From UBA1926 sp002337215 (GTDB taxonomy: Bacteria; Planctomycetota; Phycisphaerae; Phycisphaerales; UBA1924), in the NCBI GenBank assembly GCA_963973795.1, contig CAXBAF010000022.1, positions 6,686-70,685 of the forward strand: a DNA stretch of 64,000 nt. Reading direction: 5' to 3'. The translations under genes and the position numbers were made by a program. Below the pieces are notes generated by a model. It was given only the letters and a program-made list of their open reading frames with translations. It had not been told where the DNA came from and made no database searches. Positions 7,789-16,774 of the stretch are shown here, one piece after another. The stretch's first letter is position 1. Each line of letters begins with the position of its first letter.

Positions 7789-9099
7789 ATGATGTCGAGA
7801 CGTGATTTTCTGGCACGGGCCGGGGCGGCGAGCGCCCTGTCGTTGTGCGCGCATGGCGTGTCCCAGCCGGCGAGGTCGCGGGGCCCGCGGCCGCTCCGGG
7901 TGCTCGGCACGCACGTGACGCTCCAGGAGCAGATCCGGATCGCGGCAGAGGCGGACCTCGGGTTCTCAATCGAGTTCGTGCCCGGGGGGAGCGCCGCGGT
8001 CCTGCAGCAAGCCTCGACGCGGCCTGAGTCGTTCGATGTCTACGAGCAATGGTCCAACAGCATCAACGTGCTCTGGCGGGCGAACGCGATCCAGCCCATC
8101 GAGACCGCGCGGATCGATCAGTGGAACGACGTCAACCCGCTCTCGAAGACGGGCCGCCTGACGACCGACTCGAGCATCGGGCGTGGCGATGCGCCGCACA
8201 CCATTCTGTACGCGCAGCCCGACGGGTCGCTGGGCACACCCGAGTCGCGTCGCGTGAGCTTCCTGCCCTACGTGCACAACGTCGATTCATTCGGATACGA
8301 CACACGCGTCGTTGAGCGGGGAGAGGCCTACGTCGACGAGAGCTGGTCGTGGCTCCTCGATGAGCGGTTCCGGGGGCGGGTCGCGCTGATCAACGAACCG
8401 ACGATCGGGCTCTTCGATGCCGCCCTCGCGGCCCGATCGCTGGGGCTCGCGTCCTTTGCCGATATCGGGAACATGACGGTCGCCGAGATCGATCGGCTGT
8501 TCGACATCCTTGTCGATCTGCGGCGCGACGGGCACTTTTCGGGGCTCTGGAATTCCGTCCCCGAGTCGGTCCGCTTCATGCGGTCCGGCCGGGCGGTCAT
8601 CGAGAGCATGTTCTCCCCCGGTGCGTCGGCGCTCCGCGCCGGGGGGGTGCCGGTGCGGTACGCCGCGCCGCGAGAGGGCTACCGGGCGTGGCACGGCGTC
8701 ATGTGTCTCTCGGCGGCGGCGAACGACGAGGCGATCGAGAAGTCGTACGCGTACATGAACTGGTGGCTCTCGGGCCGGCCGGGCGCGATCATGGCGCGTC
8801 AGGGCTACTACATCTCCATCCCGGAGACCGCGAGGACGCATCTCTCGAAGAACGAGTGGGACTACTGGTACCGCGGCGAGCCCGCGATCGAGAGCATCGT
8901 GAACTCGGACGGCAGGGTCATCGCCTCTCCCGGTGACACGCGCAACGGAGGGAGCTACGAGACGCGGTTCTCCCGCGTCGCGGTGTGGAACACCGTCATG
9001 AACAACTACGAGCACACGCTCGCACGGTGGGGTGAGTTCCTCGCCACCGCGCCCGCGCGCTCTCCAAAGAACCCGGCGACCCGGAGGGCTGCGGGATGA
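7789..9099 (+). CDS. Tat-exported ABC-type solute-binding protein (PotD/spermidine-putrescine-like)
   Basis: A 436-residue periplasmic binding protein. The start at 7789 (ATGATG) follows GGGAGA, and the N-terminus 'MMSRRDFLARAG' is a twin-arginine signal followed by a hydrophobic stretch. The body matches the extracellular solute-binding family 1 / PotD layout: 'LRVLGTHVTLQEQI' as first strand, 'SFDVYEQWSNSI', 'LPYVHNVDSFGYDTR', and 'ESWSWLLDERFRGRVAL' as in polyamine and iron binders. No permease or ATPase gene is adjacent. The stop overlaps the start of a sensor kinase by four bases (ATGA), so the two are translated together. A role as the kinase's periplasmic sensing subunit is inferred; the ligand is unknown. 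Confidence 0.82.
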   Translation: MMSRRDFLARAGAASALSLCAHGVSQPARSRGPRPLRVLGTHVTLQEQIRIAAEADLGFSIEFVPGGSAAVLQQASTRPESFDVYEQWSNSINVLWRANAIQPIETARIDQWNDVNPLSKTGRLTTDSSIGRGDAPHTILYAQPDGSLGTPESRRVSFLPYVHNVDSFGYDTRVVERGEAYVDESWSWLLDERFRGRVALINEPTIGLFDAALAARSLGLASFADIGNMTVAEIDRLFDILVDLRRDGHFSGLWNSVPESVRFMRSGRAVIESMFSPGASALRAGGVPVRYAAPREGYRAWHGVMCLSAAANDEAIEKSYAYMNWWLSGRPGAIMARQGYYISIPETARTHLSKNEWDYWYRGEPAIESIVNSDGRVIASPGDTRNGGSYETRFSRVAVWNTVMNNYEHTLARWGEFLATAPARSPKNPATRRAAG

Positions 9100-10934
9100 G
9101 CATCAAAACCCGGATGGGCGCGCTCCTGCTCGCCGTGCTCGCGCTCCATGCTTTCACGGCGGTGATGGGCCACGTCGGGCTGTCCAAATCCAAACGCGAC
9201 ATGCAGCGCCTCGAGCGTCTCAACGCCGACACGATCTCGGTTCTCGCGATCGATCGATCGGTCACCGAACTCCAGCACGGCGTCGGGTCGTTCATGCTCA
9301 CGGGTCACACCGCCGCCGCCGATCGCGTCCGCGATCTGCTCGGCGCCATCGGCGAGCAGATCGACCGTTCGCTTCGAGAACACAACCCTGGCGAGGAACA
9401 CGATCGGCTCCGCCGGATGGCCGAGTTCGTCGGCACCTACGGAGAGAACTTCGAGAAAGTCGCCGAGGACCGGGCCGAGCGGATCCGGCTGATGAACGAG
9501 GAGATGTTCCCCACTCGGGACCAGATTCTCCACGAGCTGCGCGAGCTGGACGAACGAACGGGATCGTTCGCGGCGAACCCGAGCACCGACGCGACGCGGT
9601 CGCTGCTGCTCGCAGAGGCCGCCGCGATGCGGTACTTCGACTCTCCGAACGGTGAGCGTGTCGGTGAGGCGATCGAGCACCTGCGCGAGGCGAAGCGTCT
9701 CAGCACAGAGGTGAGCGGCCGGGTTGCTGCGGACCCTGCCGTCGCCGGTGCCTCCGAGATCGAATCGCTCTTCGAGGCGTACGAGCAAGCGTTTCTTGAG
9801 GCCGTGCAGGCGACGCGTGGGTACCTGCACCTGGTGAACGTGGTGCTGGCGGGGAACGCGTCGGAATTGTTGTACGAGGCCGATCGGGTCCGGTCCGCCT
9901 CGCTCGAGCAGCGACAGATGCTGAGCGCGCAGATGCAGTCCGAGTCGAGTCGATTCCAGGTGATCAGCGATACGATCGCCGTCTCGACGATCCTCGCGGG
10001 TCTGGGGCTCGGGTCGCTGCTGACGCGTTCGGTGCTCGTGCCGATCCTCGGGATGACGAAGACCTTCCGCAAACTCGCGGAAGGACACGCCGACGCCGAG
10101 ATCGCCGGGCAGGAGCGCTGCGACGAGATCGGCGCGATGGCAAAGGCCGCCGAGGTGTTCCGGCTCAAGAACATCCAGACCGAGGAACTGCTCCACGAAT
10201 CGGGTAAGATCACCGAGGACCTGCGCCAGCGCAACTCGGAAATGACCCAGTTCGTGTACACGGTGTCGCACGACCTCAAGTCGCCGCTGGTGACCATCCA
10301 CGGCTTCAGCGGATTGCTGCGGCAGGCCGTCGAAGACGGCGACCGCGCGCGGGCCGAGAGCGCGTTCGTCCGGATCGGCGACGCGGTCGATCGCATGCAC
10401 GCGACGCTGGATGATCTGCTCGAACTGAGCCGGATCGGGATCGTGGTGAGCGAGCCGACGAACGTCCCGCTCGGGAAACTCTTCGCGGATGTTGTGGAGG
10501 ATCTGAACGGCGAGATCCGCAGCGCCGGGGCCACCGTGACCGTCACGGCGAGCGACGCGGCGGTATGGGGAGACCGGGGTCGCATCCGGCAGGTCGTGCA
10601 GAACCTCGTGCAGAACGCGTTGAAATACTGCCGCCCCACGGAGGGTGATCCGCGTGTGTGGGTTGGTGCGCGGTGTGACGAGTGGGGCACAACGATCACC
10701 GTGCGCGACAACGGCGAGGGTGTCCCGGACGAGTTCGCCCTGAAGATCTTCGGGATCTTCGAGCGGCTTTCGAGCGACAGCGCAGGGACCGGCGTCGGTC
10801 TCGCGATCGTGCGCAAGATCGCGGAGGCCCACGGCGGGCGAGCCTGGCTCGACCGCCATCCCGATGGAGGGCCGGAGTTCTGTGTCTATTTCCCGGACGG
10901 TCTCGAACCGGCCATGCCGAAAAGCGCGGCGTAG
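9096..10934 (+). CDS. Membrane sensor histidine kinase with large periplasmic helical domain
   Basis: A 612-residue kinase. TM1 lies at about residues 9-27 and TM2 at about 292-318. Between them are ~265 mostly helical residues resembling four-helix or bimodular (HBM-like) sensor domains. A HAMP segment and a short coiled coil follow TM2. The HisKA domain has phospho-acceptor His392 in VSHDLKSPL. The HATPase domain has an N box (QNLVQNALKYC), a G1 box (DNGEGVP) and a G2 box (GTGVGLAIV). The gene is translationally coupled to the upstream solute-binding protein. No response regulator gene lies next to it; the following gene is arsR. Periplasmic binding-protein input is a plausible model, by analogy with binding-protein-linked kinases. 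Confidence 0.88.
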   Translation: MSIKTRMGALLLAVLALHAFTAVMGHVGLSKSKRDMQRLERLNADTISVLAIDRSVTELQHGVGSFMLTGHTAAADRVRDLLGAIGEQIDRSLREHNPGEEHDRLRRMAEFVGTYGENFEKVAEDRAERIRLMNEEMFPTRDQILHELRELDERTGSFAANPSTDATRSLLLAEAAAMRYFDSPNGERVGEAIEHLREAKRLSTEVSGRVAADPAVAGASEIESLFEAYEQAFLEAVQATRGYLHLVNVVLAGNASELLYEADRVRSASLEQRQMLSAQMQSESSRFQVISDTIAVSTILAGLGLGSLLTRSVLVPILGMTKTFRKLAEGHADAEIAGQERCDEIGAMAKAAEVFRLKNIQTEELLHESGKITEDLRQRNSEMTQFVYTVSHDLKSPLVTIHGFSGLLRQAVEDGDRARAESAFVRIGDAVDRMHATLDDLLELSRIGIVVSEPTNVPLGKLFADVVEDLNGEIRSAGATVTVTASDAAVWGDRGRIRQVVQNLVQNALKYCRPTEGDPRVWVGARCDEWGTTITVRDNGEGVPDEFALKIFGIFERLSSDSAGTGVGLAIVRKIAEAHGGRAWLDRHPDGGPEFCVYFPDGLEPAMPKSAA

Positions 10935-11152
10935 CCGACAGCCGGCGATCGGTGCGGCCACTGCCCGGCCTTTCGGCCTCCGAGTCTGAATACCGGAACG
11001 GTCCCACGCCCCCCGCGCGACCAGCACGAGCGTCGCACGCGGCATGCAGTCCCGTGTGCGATTCGCGGTCGCTGGTGCCAGCACGGGCCGGCGACTCGCC
11101 AGCACGAACCGACACGACATTGCGTGTTCTCCACCTTGGAAGACGCCGAGAC

Positions 11153-11190
11153 TTGACCCCGGGCTGCCGGTCACCAATACTTGCGTTATG
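11153..11190 (+). promoter_or_regulatory. Candidate promoter giving a leaderless arsR transcript
   Basis: TTGACC (11153-11158), a 17-base spacer, then AATACT (11176-11181). The arsR ATG at 11188 falls where transcription should start, and no Shine-Dalgarno sequence precedes it. Confidence 0.5.
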
Positions 11191-11646
11191 GCGTCAGTAA
11201 ACCAATATCAGCCGGCCCCTCCAAACCGGTCCCCCAAGCAAGCGGCCCGATGGAGATCGCGGTTTGACCGCGTGCTGAATCCAGATCTGCTCAAGGCCCT
11301 TGCGGAGCCGACGCGGGCGCGTCTGCTCTCGTGCCTGCTCAAATGCTCACGCCCCTGTTCGGTCACGGAGGTCGCCGAGTGCTGCTCGATCGACTTTTCG
11401 ATGGTCGCGCGGCACCTGTCCACGATGGCGCGCGCCGGCCTGCTCACCAGCGAGAAGAAGGGGCGGACCGTCTGGTACGTCGCGGACGGCCCCTCGCTCG
11501 CGGCGACGTTCCGAGATCTCGCCGACGCGATCGACGAGTTGACTCCCGCGGACTCGTGCTGCGGGTCTGACTGCTGCGGCGACGCACCCGGTGGCCCGAC
11601 CGCGGGCGGCGACACAAACGCAAAGAACGGGCGGGCATCGCGATGA
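11188..11646 (+). CDS. arsR: ArsR-family arsenic-responsive repressor
   Basis: A 152-residue winged-helix repressor that would release the ars promoter on binding As(III). The DNA-binding part (about residues 33-105) has 'LLKALAEPTRARLL', recognition helix 'SIDFSMVARHLSTMARAGLL' and wing 'KKGRTVWY'. Cysteines at 53, 57, 65 and 66 are candidates for the inducer site. A tail motif CCGSDCC (residues 124-130) adds four more and is echoed in the N-terminus of ArsM two genes on. Start 11188 is the only start giving a normal ArsR length. The stop overlaps the acr3 start by four bases. First gene of an arsR-acr3-arsM operon. Confidence 0.9.
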   Translation: MASVNQYQPAPPNRSPKQAARWRSRFDRVLNPDLLKALAEPTRARLLSCLLKCSRPCSVTEVAECCSIDFSMVARHLSTMARAGLLTSEKKGRTVWYVADGPSLAATFRDLADAIDELTPADSCCGSDCCGDAPGGPTAGGDTNAKNGRASR

Positions 11647-12794
11647 CTCACGCCGCACCGACGGGCGCGTGCCCGCTGCCCGTTCGCCCCAGACGGCTCG
11701 GCTTCCTCGACCGGTTCCTCACCCTCTGGATCTTCCTCGCGATGGCGGTCGGCGTGCTGGTCGGCCGACTCGTCCCGGGCATCAGCGAATCGCTCGACCG
11801 CCTCTCGGTCGGCACGACGAACATCCCCATCGCCGTCGGGCTCATCCTCATGATGTACCCGCCGCTCGCGAAGGTCCGCTACGAGAAACTTCCCGAGGTC
11901 TTCCGCGACTGGAGGGTGCTGGTGCTGTCGCTGGTCCAGAACTGGATCGTCGGCCCCGTGCTCATGTTCGCCCTCGCCGTCCTGTTCCTGCGCGACTACC
12001 CCGAATACATGATCGGGCTCATCATGGTCGGCCTCGCCCGCTGCATCGCGATGGTGCTCGTGTGGAACGATCTCGCCAAGGGCAGCAGCGACTACGCGGC
12101 GGGCCTCGTCGCGTTCAACAGCATCTTCCAGGTCCTGTTCTTCGGGGCCTACGCCTGGGTCTTCATCACCTGGCTGCCACCGTTGCTCGGTCTCGACGGA
12201 GCCGTCGTCGATGTCTCGATCGGCGAGGTCTTCCAGAGCGTGATGATCTACCTGGGTATCCCGTTCGTCGCGGGAATGCTCACGCGGCTTGTCTTGCGGC
12301 CCATCAAGGGCGACGCGTGGTACGCCGAGCGGTTCATCCCGACGATCGCCCCGATCACGCTCATCGCACTGCTCTTCACGATCCTCGTGATGTTCAGCCT
12401 CCAGGGCCACCGGATCGTCGCGCTCCCGCTCGATATCCTGCGGATCGCGATCCCGCTGACAATCTACTTCGTCGTCATGTTCCTCGTCAGTTTCTTCATG
12501 GCGGCCAAGGTCGGCGCGGGATACGAACGGTCCGCGACCCTCGCCTTTACCGCCTCGGGCAACAACTTCGAACTCGCGATCGCGGTCGCGATCGCCGTCT
12601 TCGGCATCGGGTCGGGCGTCGCGTTCGCGACGGTCGTCGGCCCGCTTGTCGAGGTCCCCGTCCTCCTCGCCCTCGTCGGCGTTTCGCTGAGGCTGGGCCG
12701 TCGGCTTTTCCCTCTTGCACAGAACAACACAGATACCCCGGAAAACGCAACGAACCCGCGACCGGCTTCTCAAGGAGATCACCATGAGCAATGA
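11643..12794 (+). CDS. acr3: ACR3-family arsenite efflux permease
   Basis: An inner-membrane As(OH)3 exporter of 383 residues with about ten hydrophobic segments, the usual number and length for ACR3 (bile/arsenite/riboflavin transporter fold). Conserved blocks are visible: 'NIPIAVGLILMMYPPLAKV' near residue 60, 'MVGLARCIAMVLVWNDLA' with the essential Cys of family members, and 'TASGNNFELAIAVAIAVFG' near residue 300. It overlaps arsR by four bases and arsM by 11 bases, so the three genes are one transcription unit. Also called ArsB in some annotations, but it belongs to the ACR3 and not the E. coli ArsB family. Confidence 0.93.
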   Translation: MTHAAPTGACPLPVRPRRLGFLDRFLTLWIFLAMAVGVLVGRLVPGISESLDRLSVGTTNIPIAVGLILMMYPPLAKVRYEKLPEVFRDWRVLVLSLVQNWIVGPVLMFALAVLFLRDYPEYMIGLIMVGLARCIAMVLVWNDLAKGSSDYAAGLVAFNSIFQVLFFGAYAWVFITWLPPLLGLDGAVVDVSIGEVFQSVMIYLGIPFVAGMLTRLVLRPIKGDAWYAERFIPTIAPITLIALLFTILVMFSLQGHRIVALPLDILRIAIPLTIYFVVMFLVSFFMAAKVGAGYERSATLAFTASGNNFELAIAVAIAVFGIGSGVAFATVVGPLVEVPVLLALVGVSLRLGRRLFPLAQNNTDTPENATNPRPASQGDHHEQ

Positions 12795-13782
12795 CACGCA
12801 ATCCTCCTGCTGCGGGCCCGACTGCTGCCCAACACCCACCGACAGCTCGCCGACCACCAGCGCCCCGACCACGGATCAGGTCCGCGACAGCGTCCGCGAG
12901 GGGTACGCCGAGATCGCCCGCAAGGGCCAGTGGTCGGGCGTCCGCCCCGCGTCCGCACGGTTGCAAAGCGAGCAGGACGGAGATGCTGCCGTCGCGCAGG
13001 CCGGCTGCTGCGGCGGAAACTCGGAGACGGGTGGAGGCGGCTGCTGCGGCCCGACCACGCTGACCCCCGAGCAGGTCGCCCTCGCCGTCGGCTACTCGGG
13101 CGACGACCTCACCGTCCTCCCCGAGGGCTCCAACATGGGGCTCTCGTGCGGCAACCCGACCGCGCTCGCGTCGCTGACGCCCGGCGAGGTCGTCGTCGAT
13201 CTCGGCTCAGGCGGCGGGTTCGACTGCTTCATCGCCGGACCGAAAGTAGGCGAGCAGGGACGGGTGATCGGCGTGGACATGACCCCCGAGATGCTCAGCA
13301 AGGCCCGGGGCAACCTGGCGAGCTACCGCGAGCGCAGCGGGCTCGACAACGTCGAGTTCCGCCTGGGCGAGATCGAGAACCTCCCCGTCGCGGACGCGTC
13401 GGCCGACGTGATCATCTCCAACTGCGTGATCAACCTCTCCCCCGACAAGCGGCGTGTCTGGCACGAGATCGCCCGGGTGCTCAAGCCGGGCGGGCGAGCG
13501 GCGGTCTCCGATCTCGCGCTGCTCAAGCCGTTGCCGGCGGGCGTCGTGAACGACCTCGAGGCGCTGGTGGGGTGCATCGCGGGCGCGGAACTGGTCGAGG
13601 TCGTCCGCGAGGCGATCCTCGACGCGGGGCTGACCGATCTCCAGATGACCGCCAAGCCCCAGTACATCGAGACGATGACCAACTGGCAGGACCCGCTCTA
13701 CAGGAAGATCGCGGCCGCGCTGCCCGAGGGCGCGTCGATGAGCGACTACGTCGTCAGCCTCGATATCGAGGCCCGCCGCTGA
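12784..13782 (+). CDS. arsM: Arsenite S-adenosylmethionine methyltransferase
   Basis: Methylates As(III) to methylated species using SAM. 332 residues; start 12784 follows AAGGAGA and lies inside the end of acr3. The SAM-binding motif is VVDLGSGGGFDCF (137-149), with IGVDMTPEML following. The three substrate cysteines of the family can be placed at Cys122 (MGLSCGNP), Cys214 (SNCVINL) and Cys264 (GCIAGAE); the 50-residue spacing of the last two matches characterised ArsM. The N-terminus has CCGPDCC (9-15) and two more CC pairs (75-76, 87-88), likely extra arsenic-binding sites. Third gene of the ars operon. Confidence 0.94.
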   Translation: MSNDTQSSCCGPDCCPTPTDSSPTTSAPTTDQVRDSVREGYAEIARKGQWSGVRPASARLQSEQDGDAAVAQAGCCGGNSETGGGGCCGPTTLTPEQVALAVGYSGDDLTVLPEGSNMGLSCGNPTALASLTPGEVVVDLGSGGGFDCFIAGPKVGEQGRVIGVDMTPEMLSKARGNLASYRERSGLDNVEFRLGEIENLPVADASADVIISNCVINLSPDKRRVWHEIARVLKPGGRAAVSDLALLKPLPAGVVNDLEALVGCIAGAELVEVVREAILDAGLTDLQMTAKPQYIETMTNWQDPLYRKIAAALPEGASMSDYVVSLDIEARR

Positions 13783-13807
13783 GCTCAGCCGGGAGGTGTG
13801 ACGACGG

Positions 13808-15163
13808 TCACAGTTTCCGGATCACCGGCGCCGCCTTGTAGCGCCCCTCAAGCACCGTCTTCGAATCGGTCTTCATCCAGTCGTCGAGAACGCCCGCGTA
13901 GACCGTGCGGAAATCGACGGTGTACTTCAGGTCGCCCCCGTCGAGGTTGTCCATCGAGGGGTGGGGGTTGAGCACGCCCGCGTTGACCATGGGACCGAAC
14001 AGCATCATCGGCGCCGCGGTCCCGTGGTCGGTCCCGCCGCTCGCGTTCTGGGCGACGCGCCGGCCGAACTCGCTGAACTGCATCGTCAGCACGCGTCCGT
14101 CGTTGCCCTGCTGGCCGAGGTCCTGGTAGAACGCGCGGACCGCGGTCGCGAACTGCCGCAGCAGGTTCGCGTGCCGCCCGTTCGCGCCGCCCTGCCCGGC
14201 GTGGGTGTCGAACCCGCCGTGCGTGGCGTAATAGACCCGCGTTTTCATCCCCGCGCGGATCATCTTCGCGATCATGCTCAGCTGCGACGCGAGCGGCGAG
14301 TTGGGGTACTCGACCAGCGACCGCTCGGCGACCGCCTGGCGGATCTTGTCGCTCGAGACCTGTGCGTCCAGACTCGTGCGCATCAGGAACTCCGCGTTCG
14401 AGCTGACGTTGCCCTCTGCCTGCGCGGGGTCCCGCCTGACGAGTTTCTGGTAGGGATCGTGCAGCGAATCGTGGATCTGCTCACCCGTCCAGCGGAAGAG
14501 GTCGGGCGTCTCGAACGCGACGGGCTTGGTCTGCCGGCCCTGCATCGCCAGCGGCGCTTCGCGACCGATCGCCACAGGCGGGTAGACCGTCTCAGTACGT
14601 GCCTGAGGCTGGTTGGCGGCCTGCCTGGGTGCGCGCCCCGATTCTCCCGCCCCGAAGCCGCAGCACTCGCTGTCGTAGTACCGCCCGATCCAGCCGTCGC
14701 CCGTGCCGGTCGTGTCGGCGGTGTGCCAGATGTCCATGCTCTTGAAGTGGCTTCGGTTCGGGTTCGGATAGCCCACGCCTTGCACGACCGACATCAGCCC
14801 GCTGTCGTACATCTCCTTCAGGCCCTCGAGGGCGGGGTGGAGCGCGATATCGCTGTACCTGTCCTCGAGCGTGATGCCCTGCTGTTTGGTGATGCGGATT
14901 GAGGGGCGGAGGCGGTGGTAGGCGTCGTAGCCGACGGGCGCGACGGTGTTGAGCCCGTCGTTGCCGCCCCCCATCTGGATGACGACGAGGATCCGGTCGT
15001 CGGGCACCCCCGGGATCGAGCCCAGGTCGGGACCAGGCAGCGCGAAGGCGGAACGCTGGAGGAACATCGGCATCGCCATCGCGGCCGACGCCATGACGAG
15101 CCCGTTGCCGAGCAGTTCGCGTCGAGTCCAGGCGCGGGCGTTGGCGGAGTCGTTGTGGTGCAT
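13808..15163 (-). CDS. DUF1501 family protein with Tat-like signal
   Basis: A 451-residue secreted protein. The N-terminus carries 'WTRRELLGNGLVMASAA', a twin-arginine-type signal. The body matches DUF1501: 'LVVIQMGGGNDGLNTVAP', 'VQGVGYPNPNRSHFKSMDIW', 'YYATHGGFDTHAGQ', 'MQFSEFGRRVAQNASGGTDHG'. These residues resemble the alkaline-phosphatase/sulfatase fold, but the family has no proven activity. AAGGAAGAG precedes the start. It lies 42 bases downstream of a DUF1800 gene; the two families are very commonly paired in planctomycetes and probably form one operon. Confidence 0.9.
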   Translation of the reverse strand: MHHNDSANARAWTRRELLGNGLVMASAAMAMPMFLQRSAFALPGPDLGSIPGVPDDRILVVIQMGGGNDGLNTVAPVGYDAYHRLRPSIRITKQQGITLEDRYSDIALHPALEGLKEMYDSGLMSVVQGVGYPNPNRSHFKSMDIWHTADTTGTGDGWIGRYYDSECCGFGAGESGRAPRQAANQPQARTETVYPPVAIGREAPLAMQGRQTKPVAFETPDLFRWTGEQIHDSLHDPYQKLVRRDPAQAEGNVSSNAEFLMRTSLDAQVSSDKIRQAVAERSLVEYPNSPLASQLSMIAKMIRAGMKTRVYYATHGGFDTHAGQGGANGRHANLLRQFATAVRAFYQDLGQQGNDGRVLTMQFSEFGRRVAQNASGGTDHGTAAPMMLFGPMVNAGVLNPHPSMDNLDGGDLKYTVDFRTVYAGVLDDWMKTDSKTVLEGRYKAAPVIRKL

Positions 15164-15205
15164 GGTCTCTTCCTTTGAAGCGAGCCGTTCCTGAACGGGA
15201 GACTA

Positions 15206-16774
15206 TCAGCAGAGCTGGTATTCGGGCATCGCCGCGATCAGCAGCAGCATGCCGACGAGGACGTCCCGGTTGACCCGGTCGTCGTGTTCTCTCGCAAAGC
15301 CTGTGAGCGCACGGACCGCGTCGTCTTTCGTGCGCTCGTCGGTGTGCCCCAGCGTCAGGCGGAGCAAAGCCGACGCGGCGGACCGCGGCGTGCGCCGCTC
15401 GTCTTCGGTAAGCAGGTCGGTCGGGTCGTACCGCTCGTCCCGCGCGTTCCCGTCGTAGCCGACCGGGAGCCTCCCGGTCAGCAGGAAGTTCAGCGCGTTC
15501 TGTCGCACGAAGATGGTCGAGGTGTTGATCCAGGTCCGCCCGCCGTCCCAACCCTTGACGCTGGGCGGGTACATCAGGTTCTGGCCCATCAGGTCCATCG
15601 CCTGCAGCAGCACGCCCATGTCGCGCACCGGGGTATTCAGCGAGCGCACGGACCCGACCACGAGCTCGGTCGGGCTCTTGATCCGGTTGCCCATGACGGT
15701 GGGGTGGTAGAAGTGCCGGCTGAGCATCAGCCGACGGAGCGCCGGCGTCAGCGCGTAGTCGCTCGACCGGAGCGTGCCCGCGAGGGACTGGATCGTGCGC
15801 CGCACGGCGATCTCATCGCCCGGGTCGTGCGTGCCGATGTGCTGACAGAAATAGTCGTACAGCTTGGTCGCGATGAACTGGGCGCACGCGGGCTGCGCGA
15901 GGATCGCCGCGACGAAGCCCTCGCCGTCGAGGTTCCCGCGTCGGCCCAGGATCGTCTTGTTGCCCTTGTCGTGGTTCTCGTGGTTGAACACGAACTCGTC
16001 GTCTCGGAACGAATAGCCGGTGAGCGCGCGGGCGCCTTCCTTGATGTCGCGTTCCGAGTAGTTGCCCACACCCAGGCTGAAGAGCTCCATCAGTTCGCGC
16101 GCCAGATTCTCGTTCGGCTGCCCGACTCTCGAATCGTTGTTGTCGAGGTAGGCGATCATCGCGGGGTCGCGGATGATGCCGTAGAGAAGATCCGCGAACG
16201 AGCCGAGCGCGTTCGTGCGCAGAAACTGGTTCTGCAGGTACATGTGGTACGAGTTCTCGATCGTGCGGTAACTCGTCGCGAAGTGGTTGTGCCAGAAGAG
16301 CGTCATCTTCTCCTCGAGCGGGCGTGGGGTCTCGATCATGCGCTCGAGCCACCACCGCTGGACATCGCCGATCTGCTGCCGGTCCTGGCGTTGGCGCTGC
16401 TGGCGCAGCAGGCGGAACCGCGCGAGCGTGTCCTCGTCGCGCCGCTGCTGGGCCGACCGGTACTCCCGGCGTTCCGACTCGCTCAGCGGACGCATGATGT
16501 TCGCGTCGAACCGGTCGGCCTTCGGCGCCGCGTAGGGCACGTCCTCGGCCGCGAGCAGATAATCGACCGACCGCTCGGGCCCCCATTCGGCGAGTGTCCG
16601 GATCTGGCTCGGCGTGCCGCCGAAACCGGCGCGCAGCAGGAGATGCCGGGCCTCCGGTTCGCCGAACTCGTGGGCACGGATCTCGGTGAGACGCGAGGGC
16701 AGGCGGTCGGGCGCGTCGTCGTCGTCACGGCGTCGTCCGTCGTCGCGTGTCGGTTGGGCGGTGTTGAGTGTCAA
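15206..16774 (-). CDS. DUF1800 family protein
   Basis: A 522-residue protein of the DUF1800 family, function unknown, usually encoded beside DUF1501 as here. Visible family features are 'ARHLLLRAGFGGTPSQI' near the N-terminus, 'MTLFWHNHFATS', 'NENLARELMELFSLGVGNYSERDIKEGARALTG' in separate conserved blocks, and 'PPSVKGWDGGRTWINTST'. I place the start at the TTG at 16774, because GGAGG lies seven bases upstream and family homology begins soon after. The frame is open to 16900, so a longer version cannot be excluded. In the longer version three GTGACA repeats would be coding; in this one they lie in the leader. Confidence 0.85.
   Translation of the reverse strand: MTLNTAQPTRDDGRRRDDDDAPDRLPSRLTEIRAHEFGEPEARHLLLRAGFGGTPSQIRTLAEWGPERSVDYLLAAEDVPYAAPKADRFDANIMRPLSESERREYRSAQQRRDEDTLARFRLLRQQRQRQDRQQIGDVQRWWLERMIETPRPLEEKMTLFWHNHFATSYRTIENSYHMYLQNQFLRTNALGSFADLLYGIIRDPAMIAYLDNNDSRVGQPNENLARELMELFSLGVGNYSERDIKEGARALTGYSFRDDEFVFNHENHDKGNKTILGRRGNLDGEGFVAAILAQPACAQFIATKLYDYFCQHIGTHDPGDEIAVRRTIQSLAGTLRSSDYALTPALRRLMLSRHFYHPTVMGNRIKSPTELVVGSVRSLNTPVRDMGVLLQAMDLMGQNLMYPPSVKGWDGGRTWINTSTIFVRQNALNFLLTGRLPVGYDGNARDERYDPTDLLTEDERRTPRSAASALLRLTLGHTDERTKDDAVRALTGFAREHDDRVNRDVLVGMLLLIAAMPEYQLC

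Noticed and set aside
7560..7790. Integrase attachment site at the tRNA-Ala 3' end
   Set aside because: No integrase gene or repeat of the tRNA 3' end is seen downstream; a terminator follows directly.
9006..11177. Open frame of 723 codons antisense to the histidine kinase
   Set aside because: Same GC-driven shadow; low-complexity Arg/Val composition, and the sense strand encodes a clear kinase.
11643..12794. Arsenite transporter as E. coli-type ArsB
   Set aside because: Helix count and the RCIAMV and GNNFELAIA motifs are those of ACR3.
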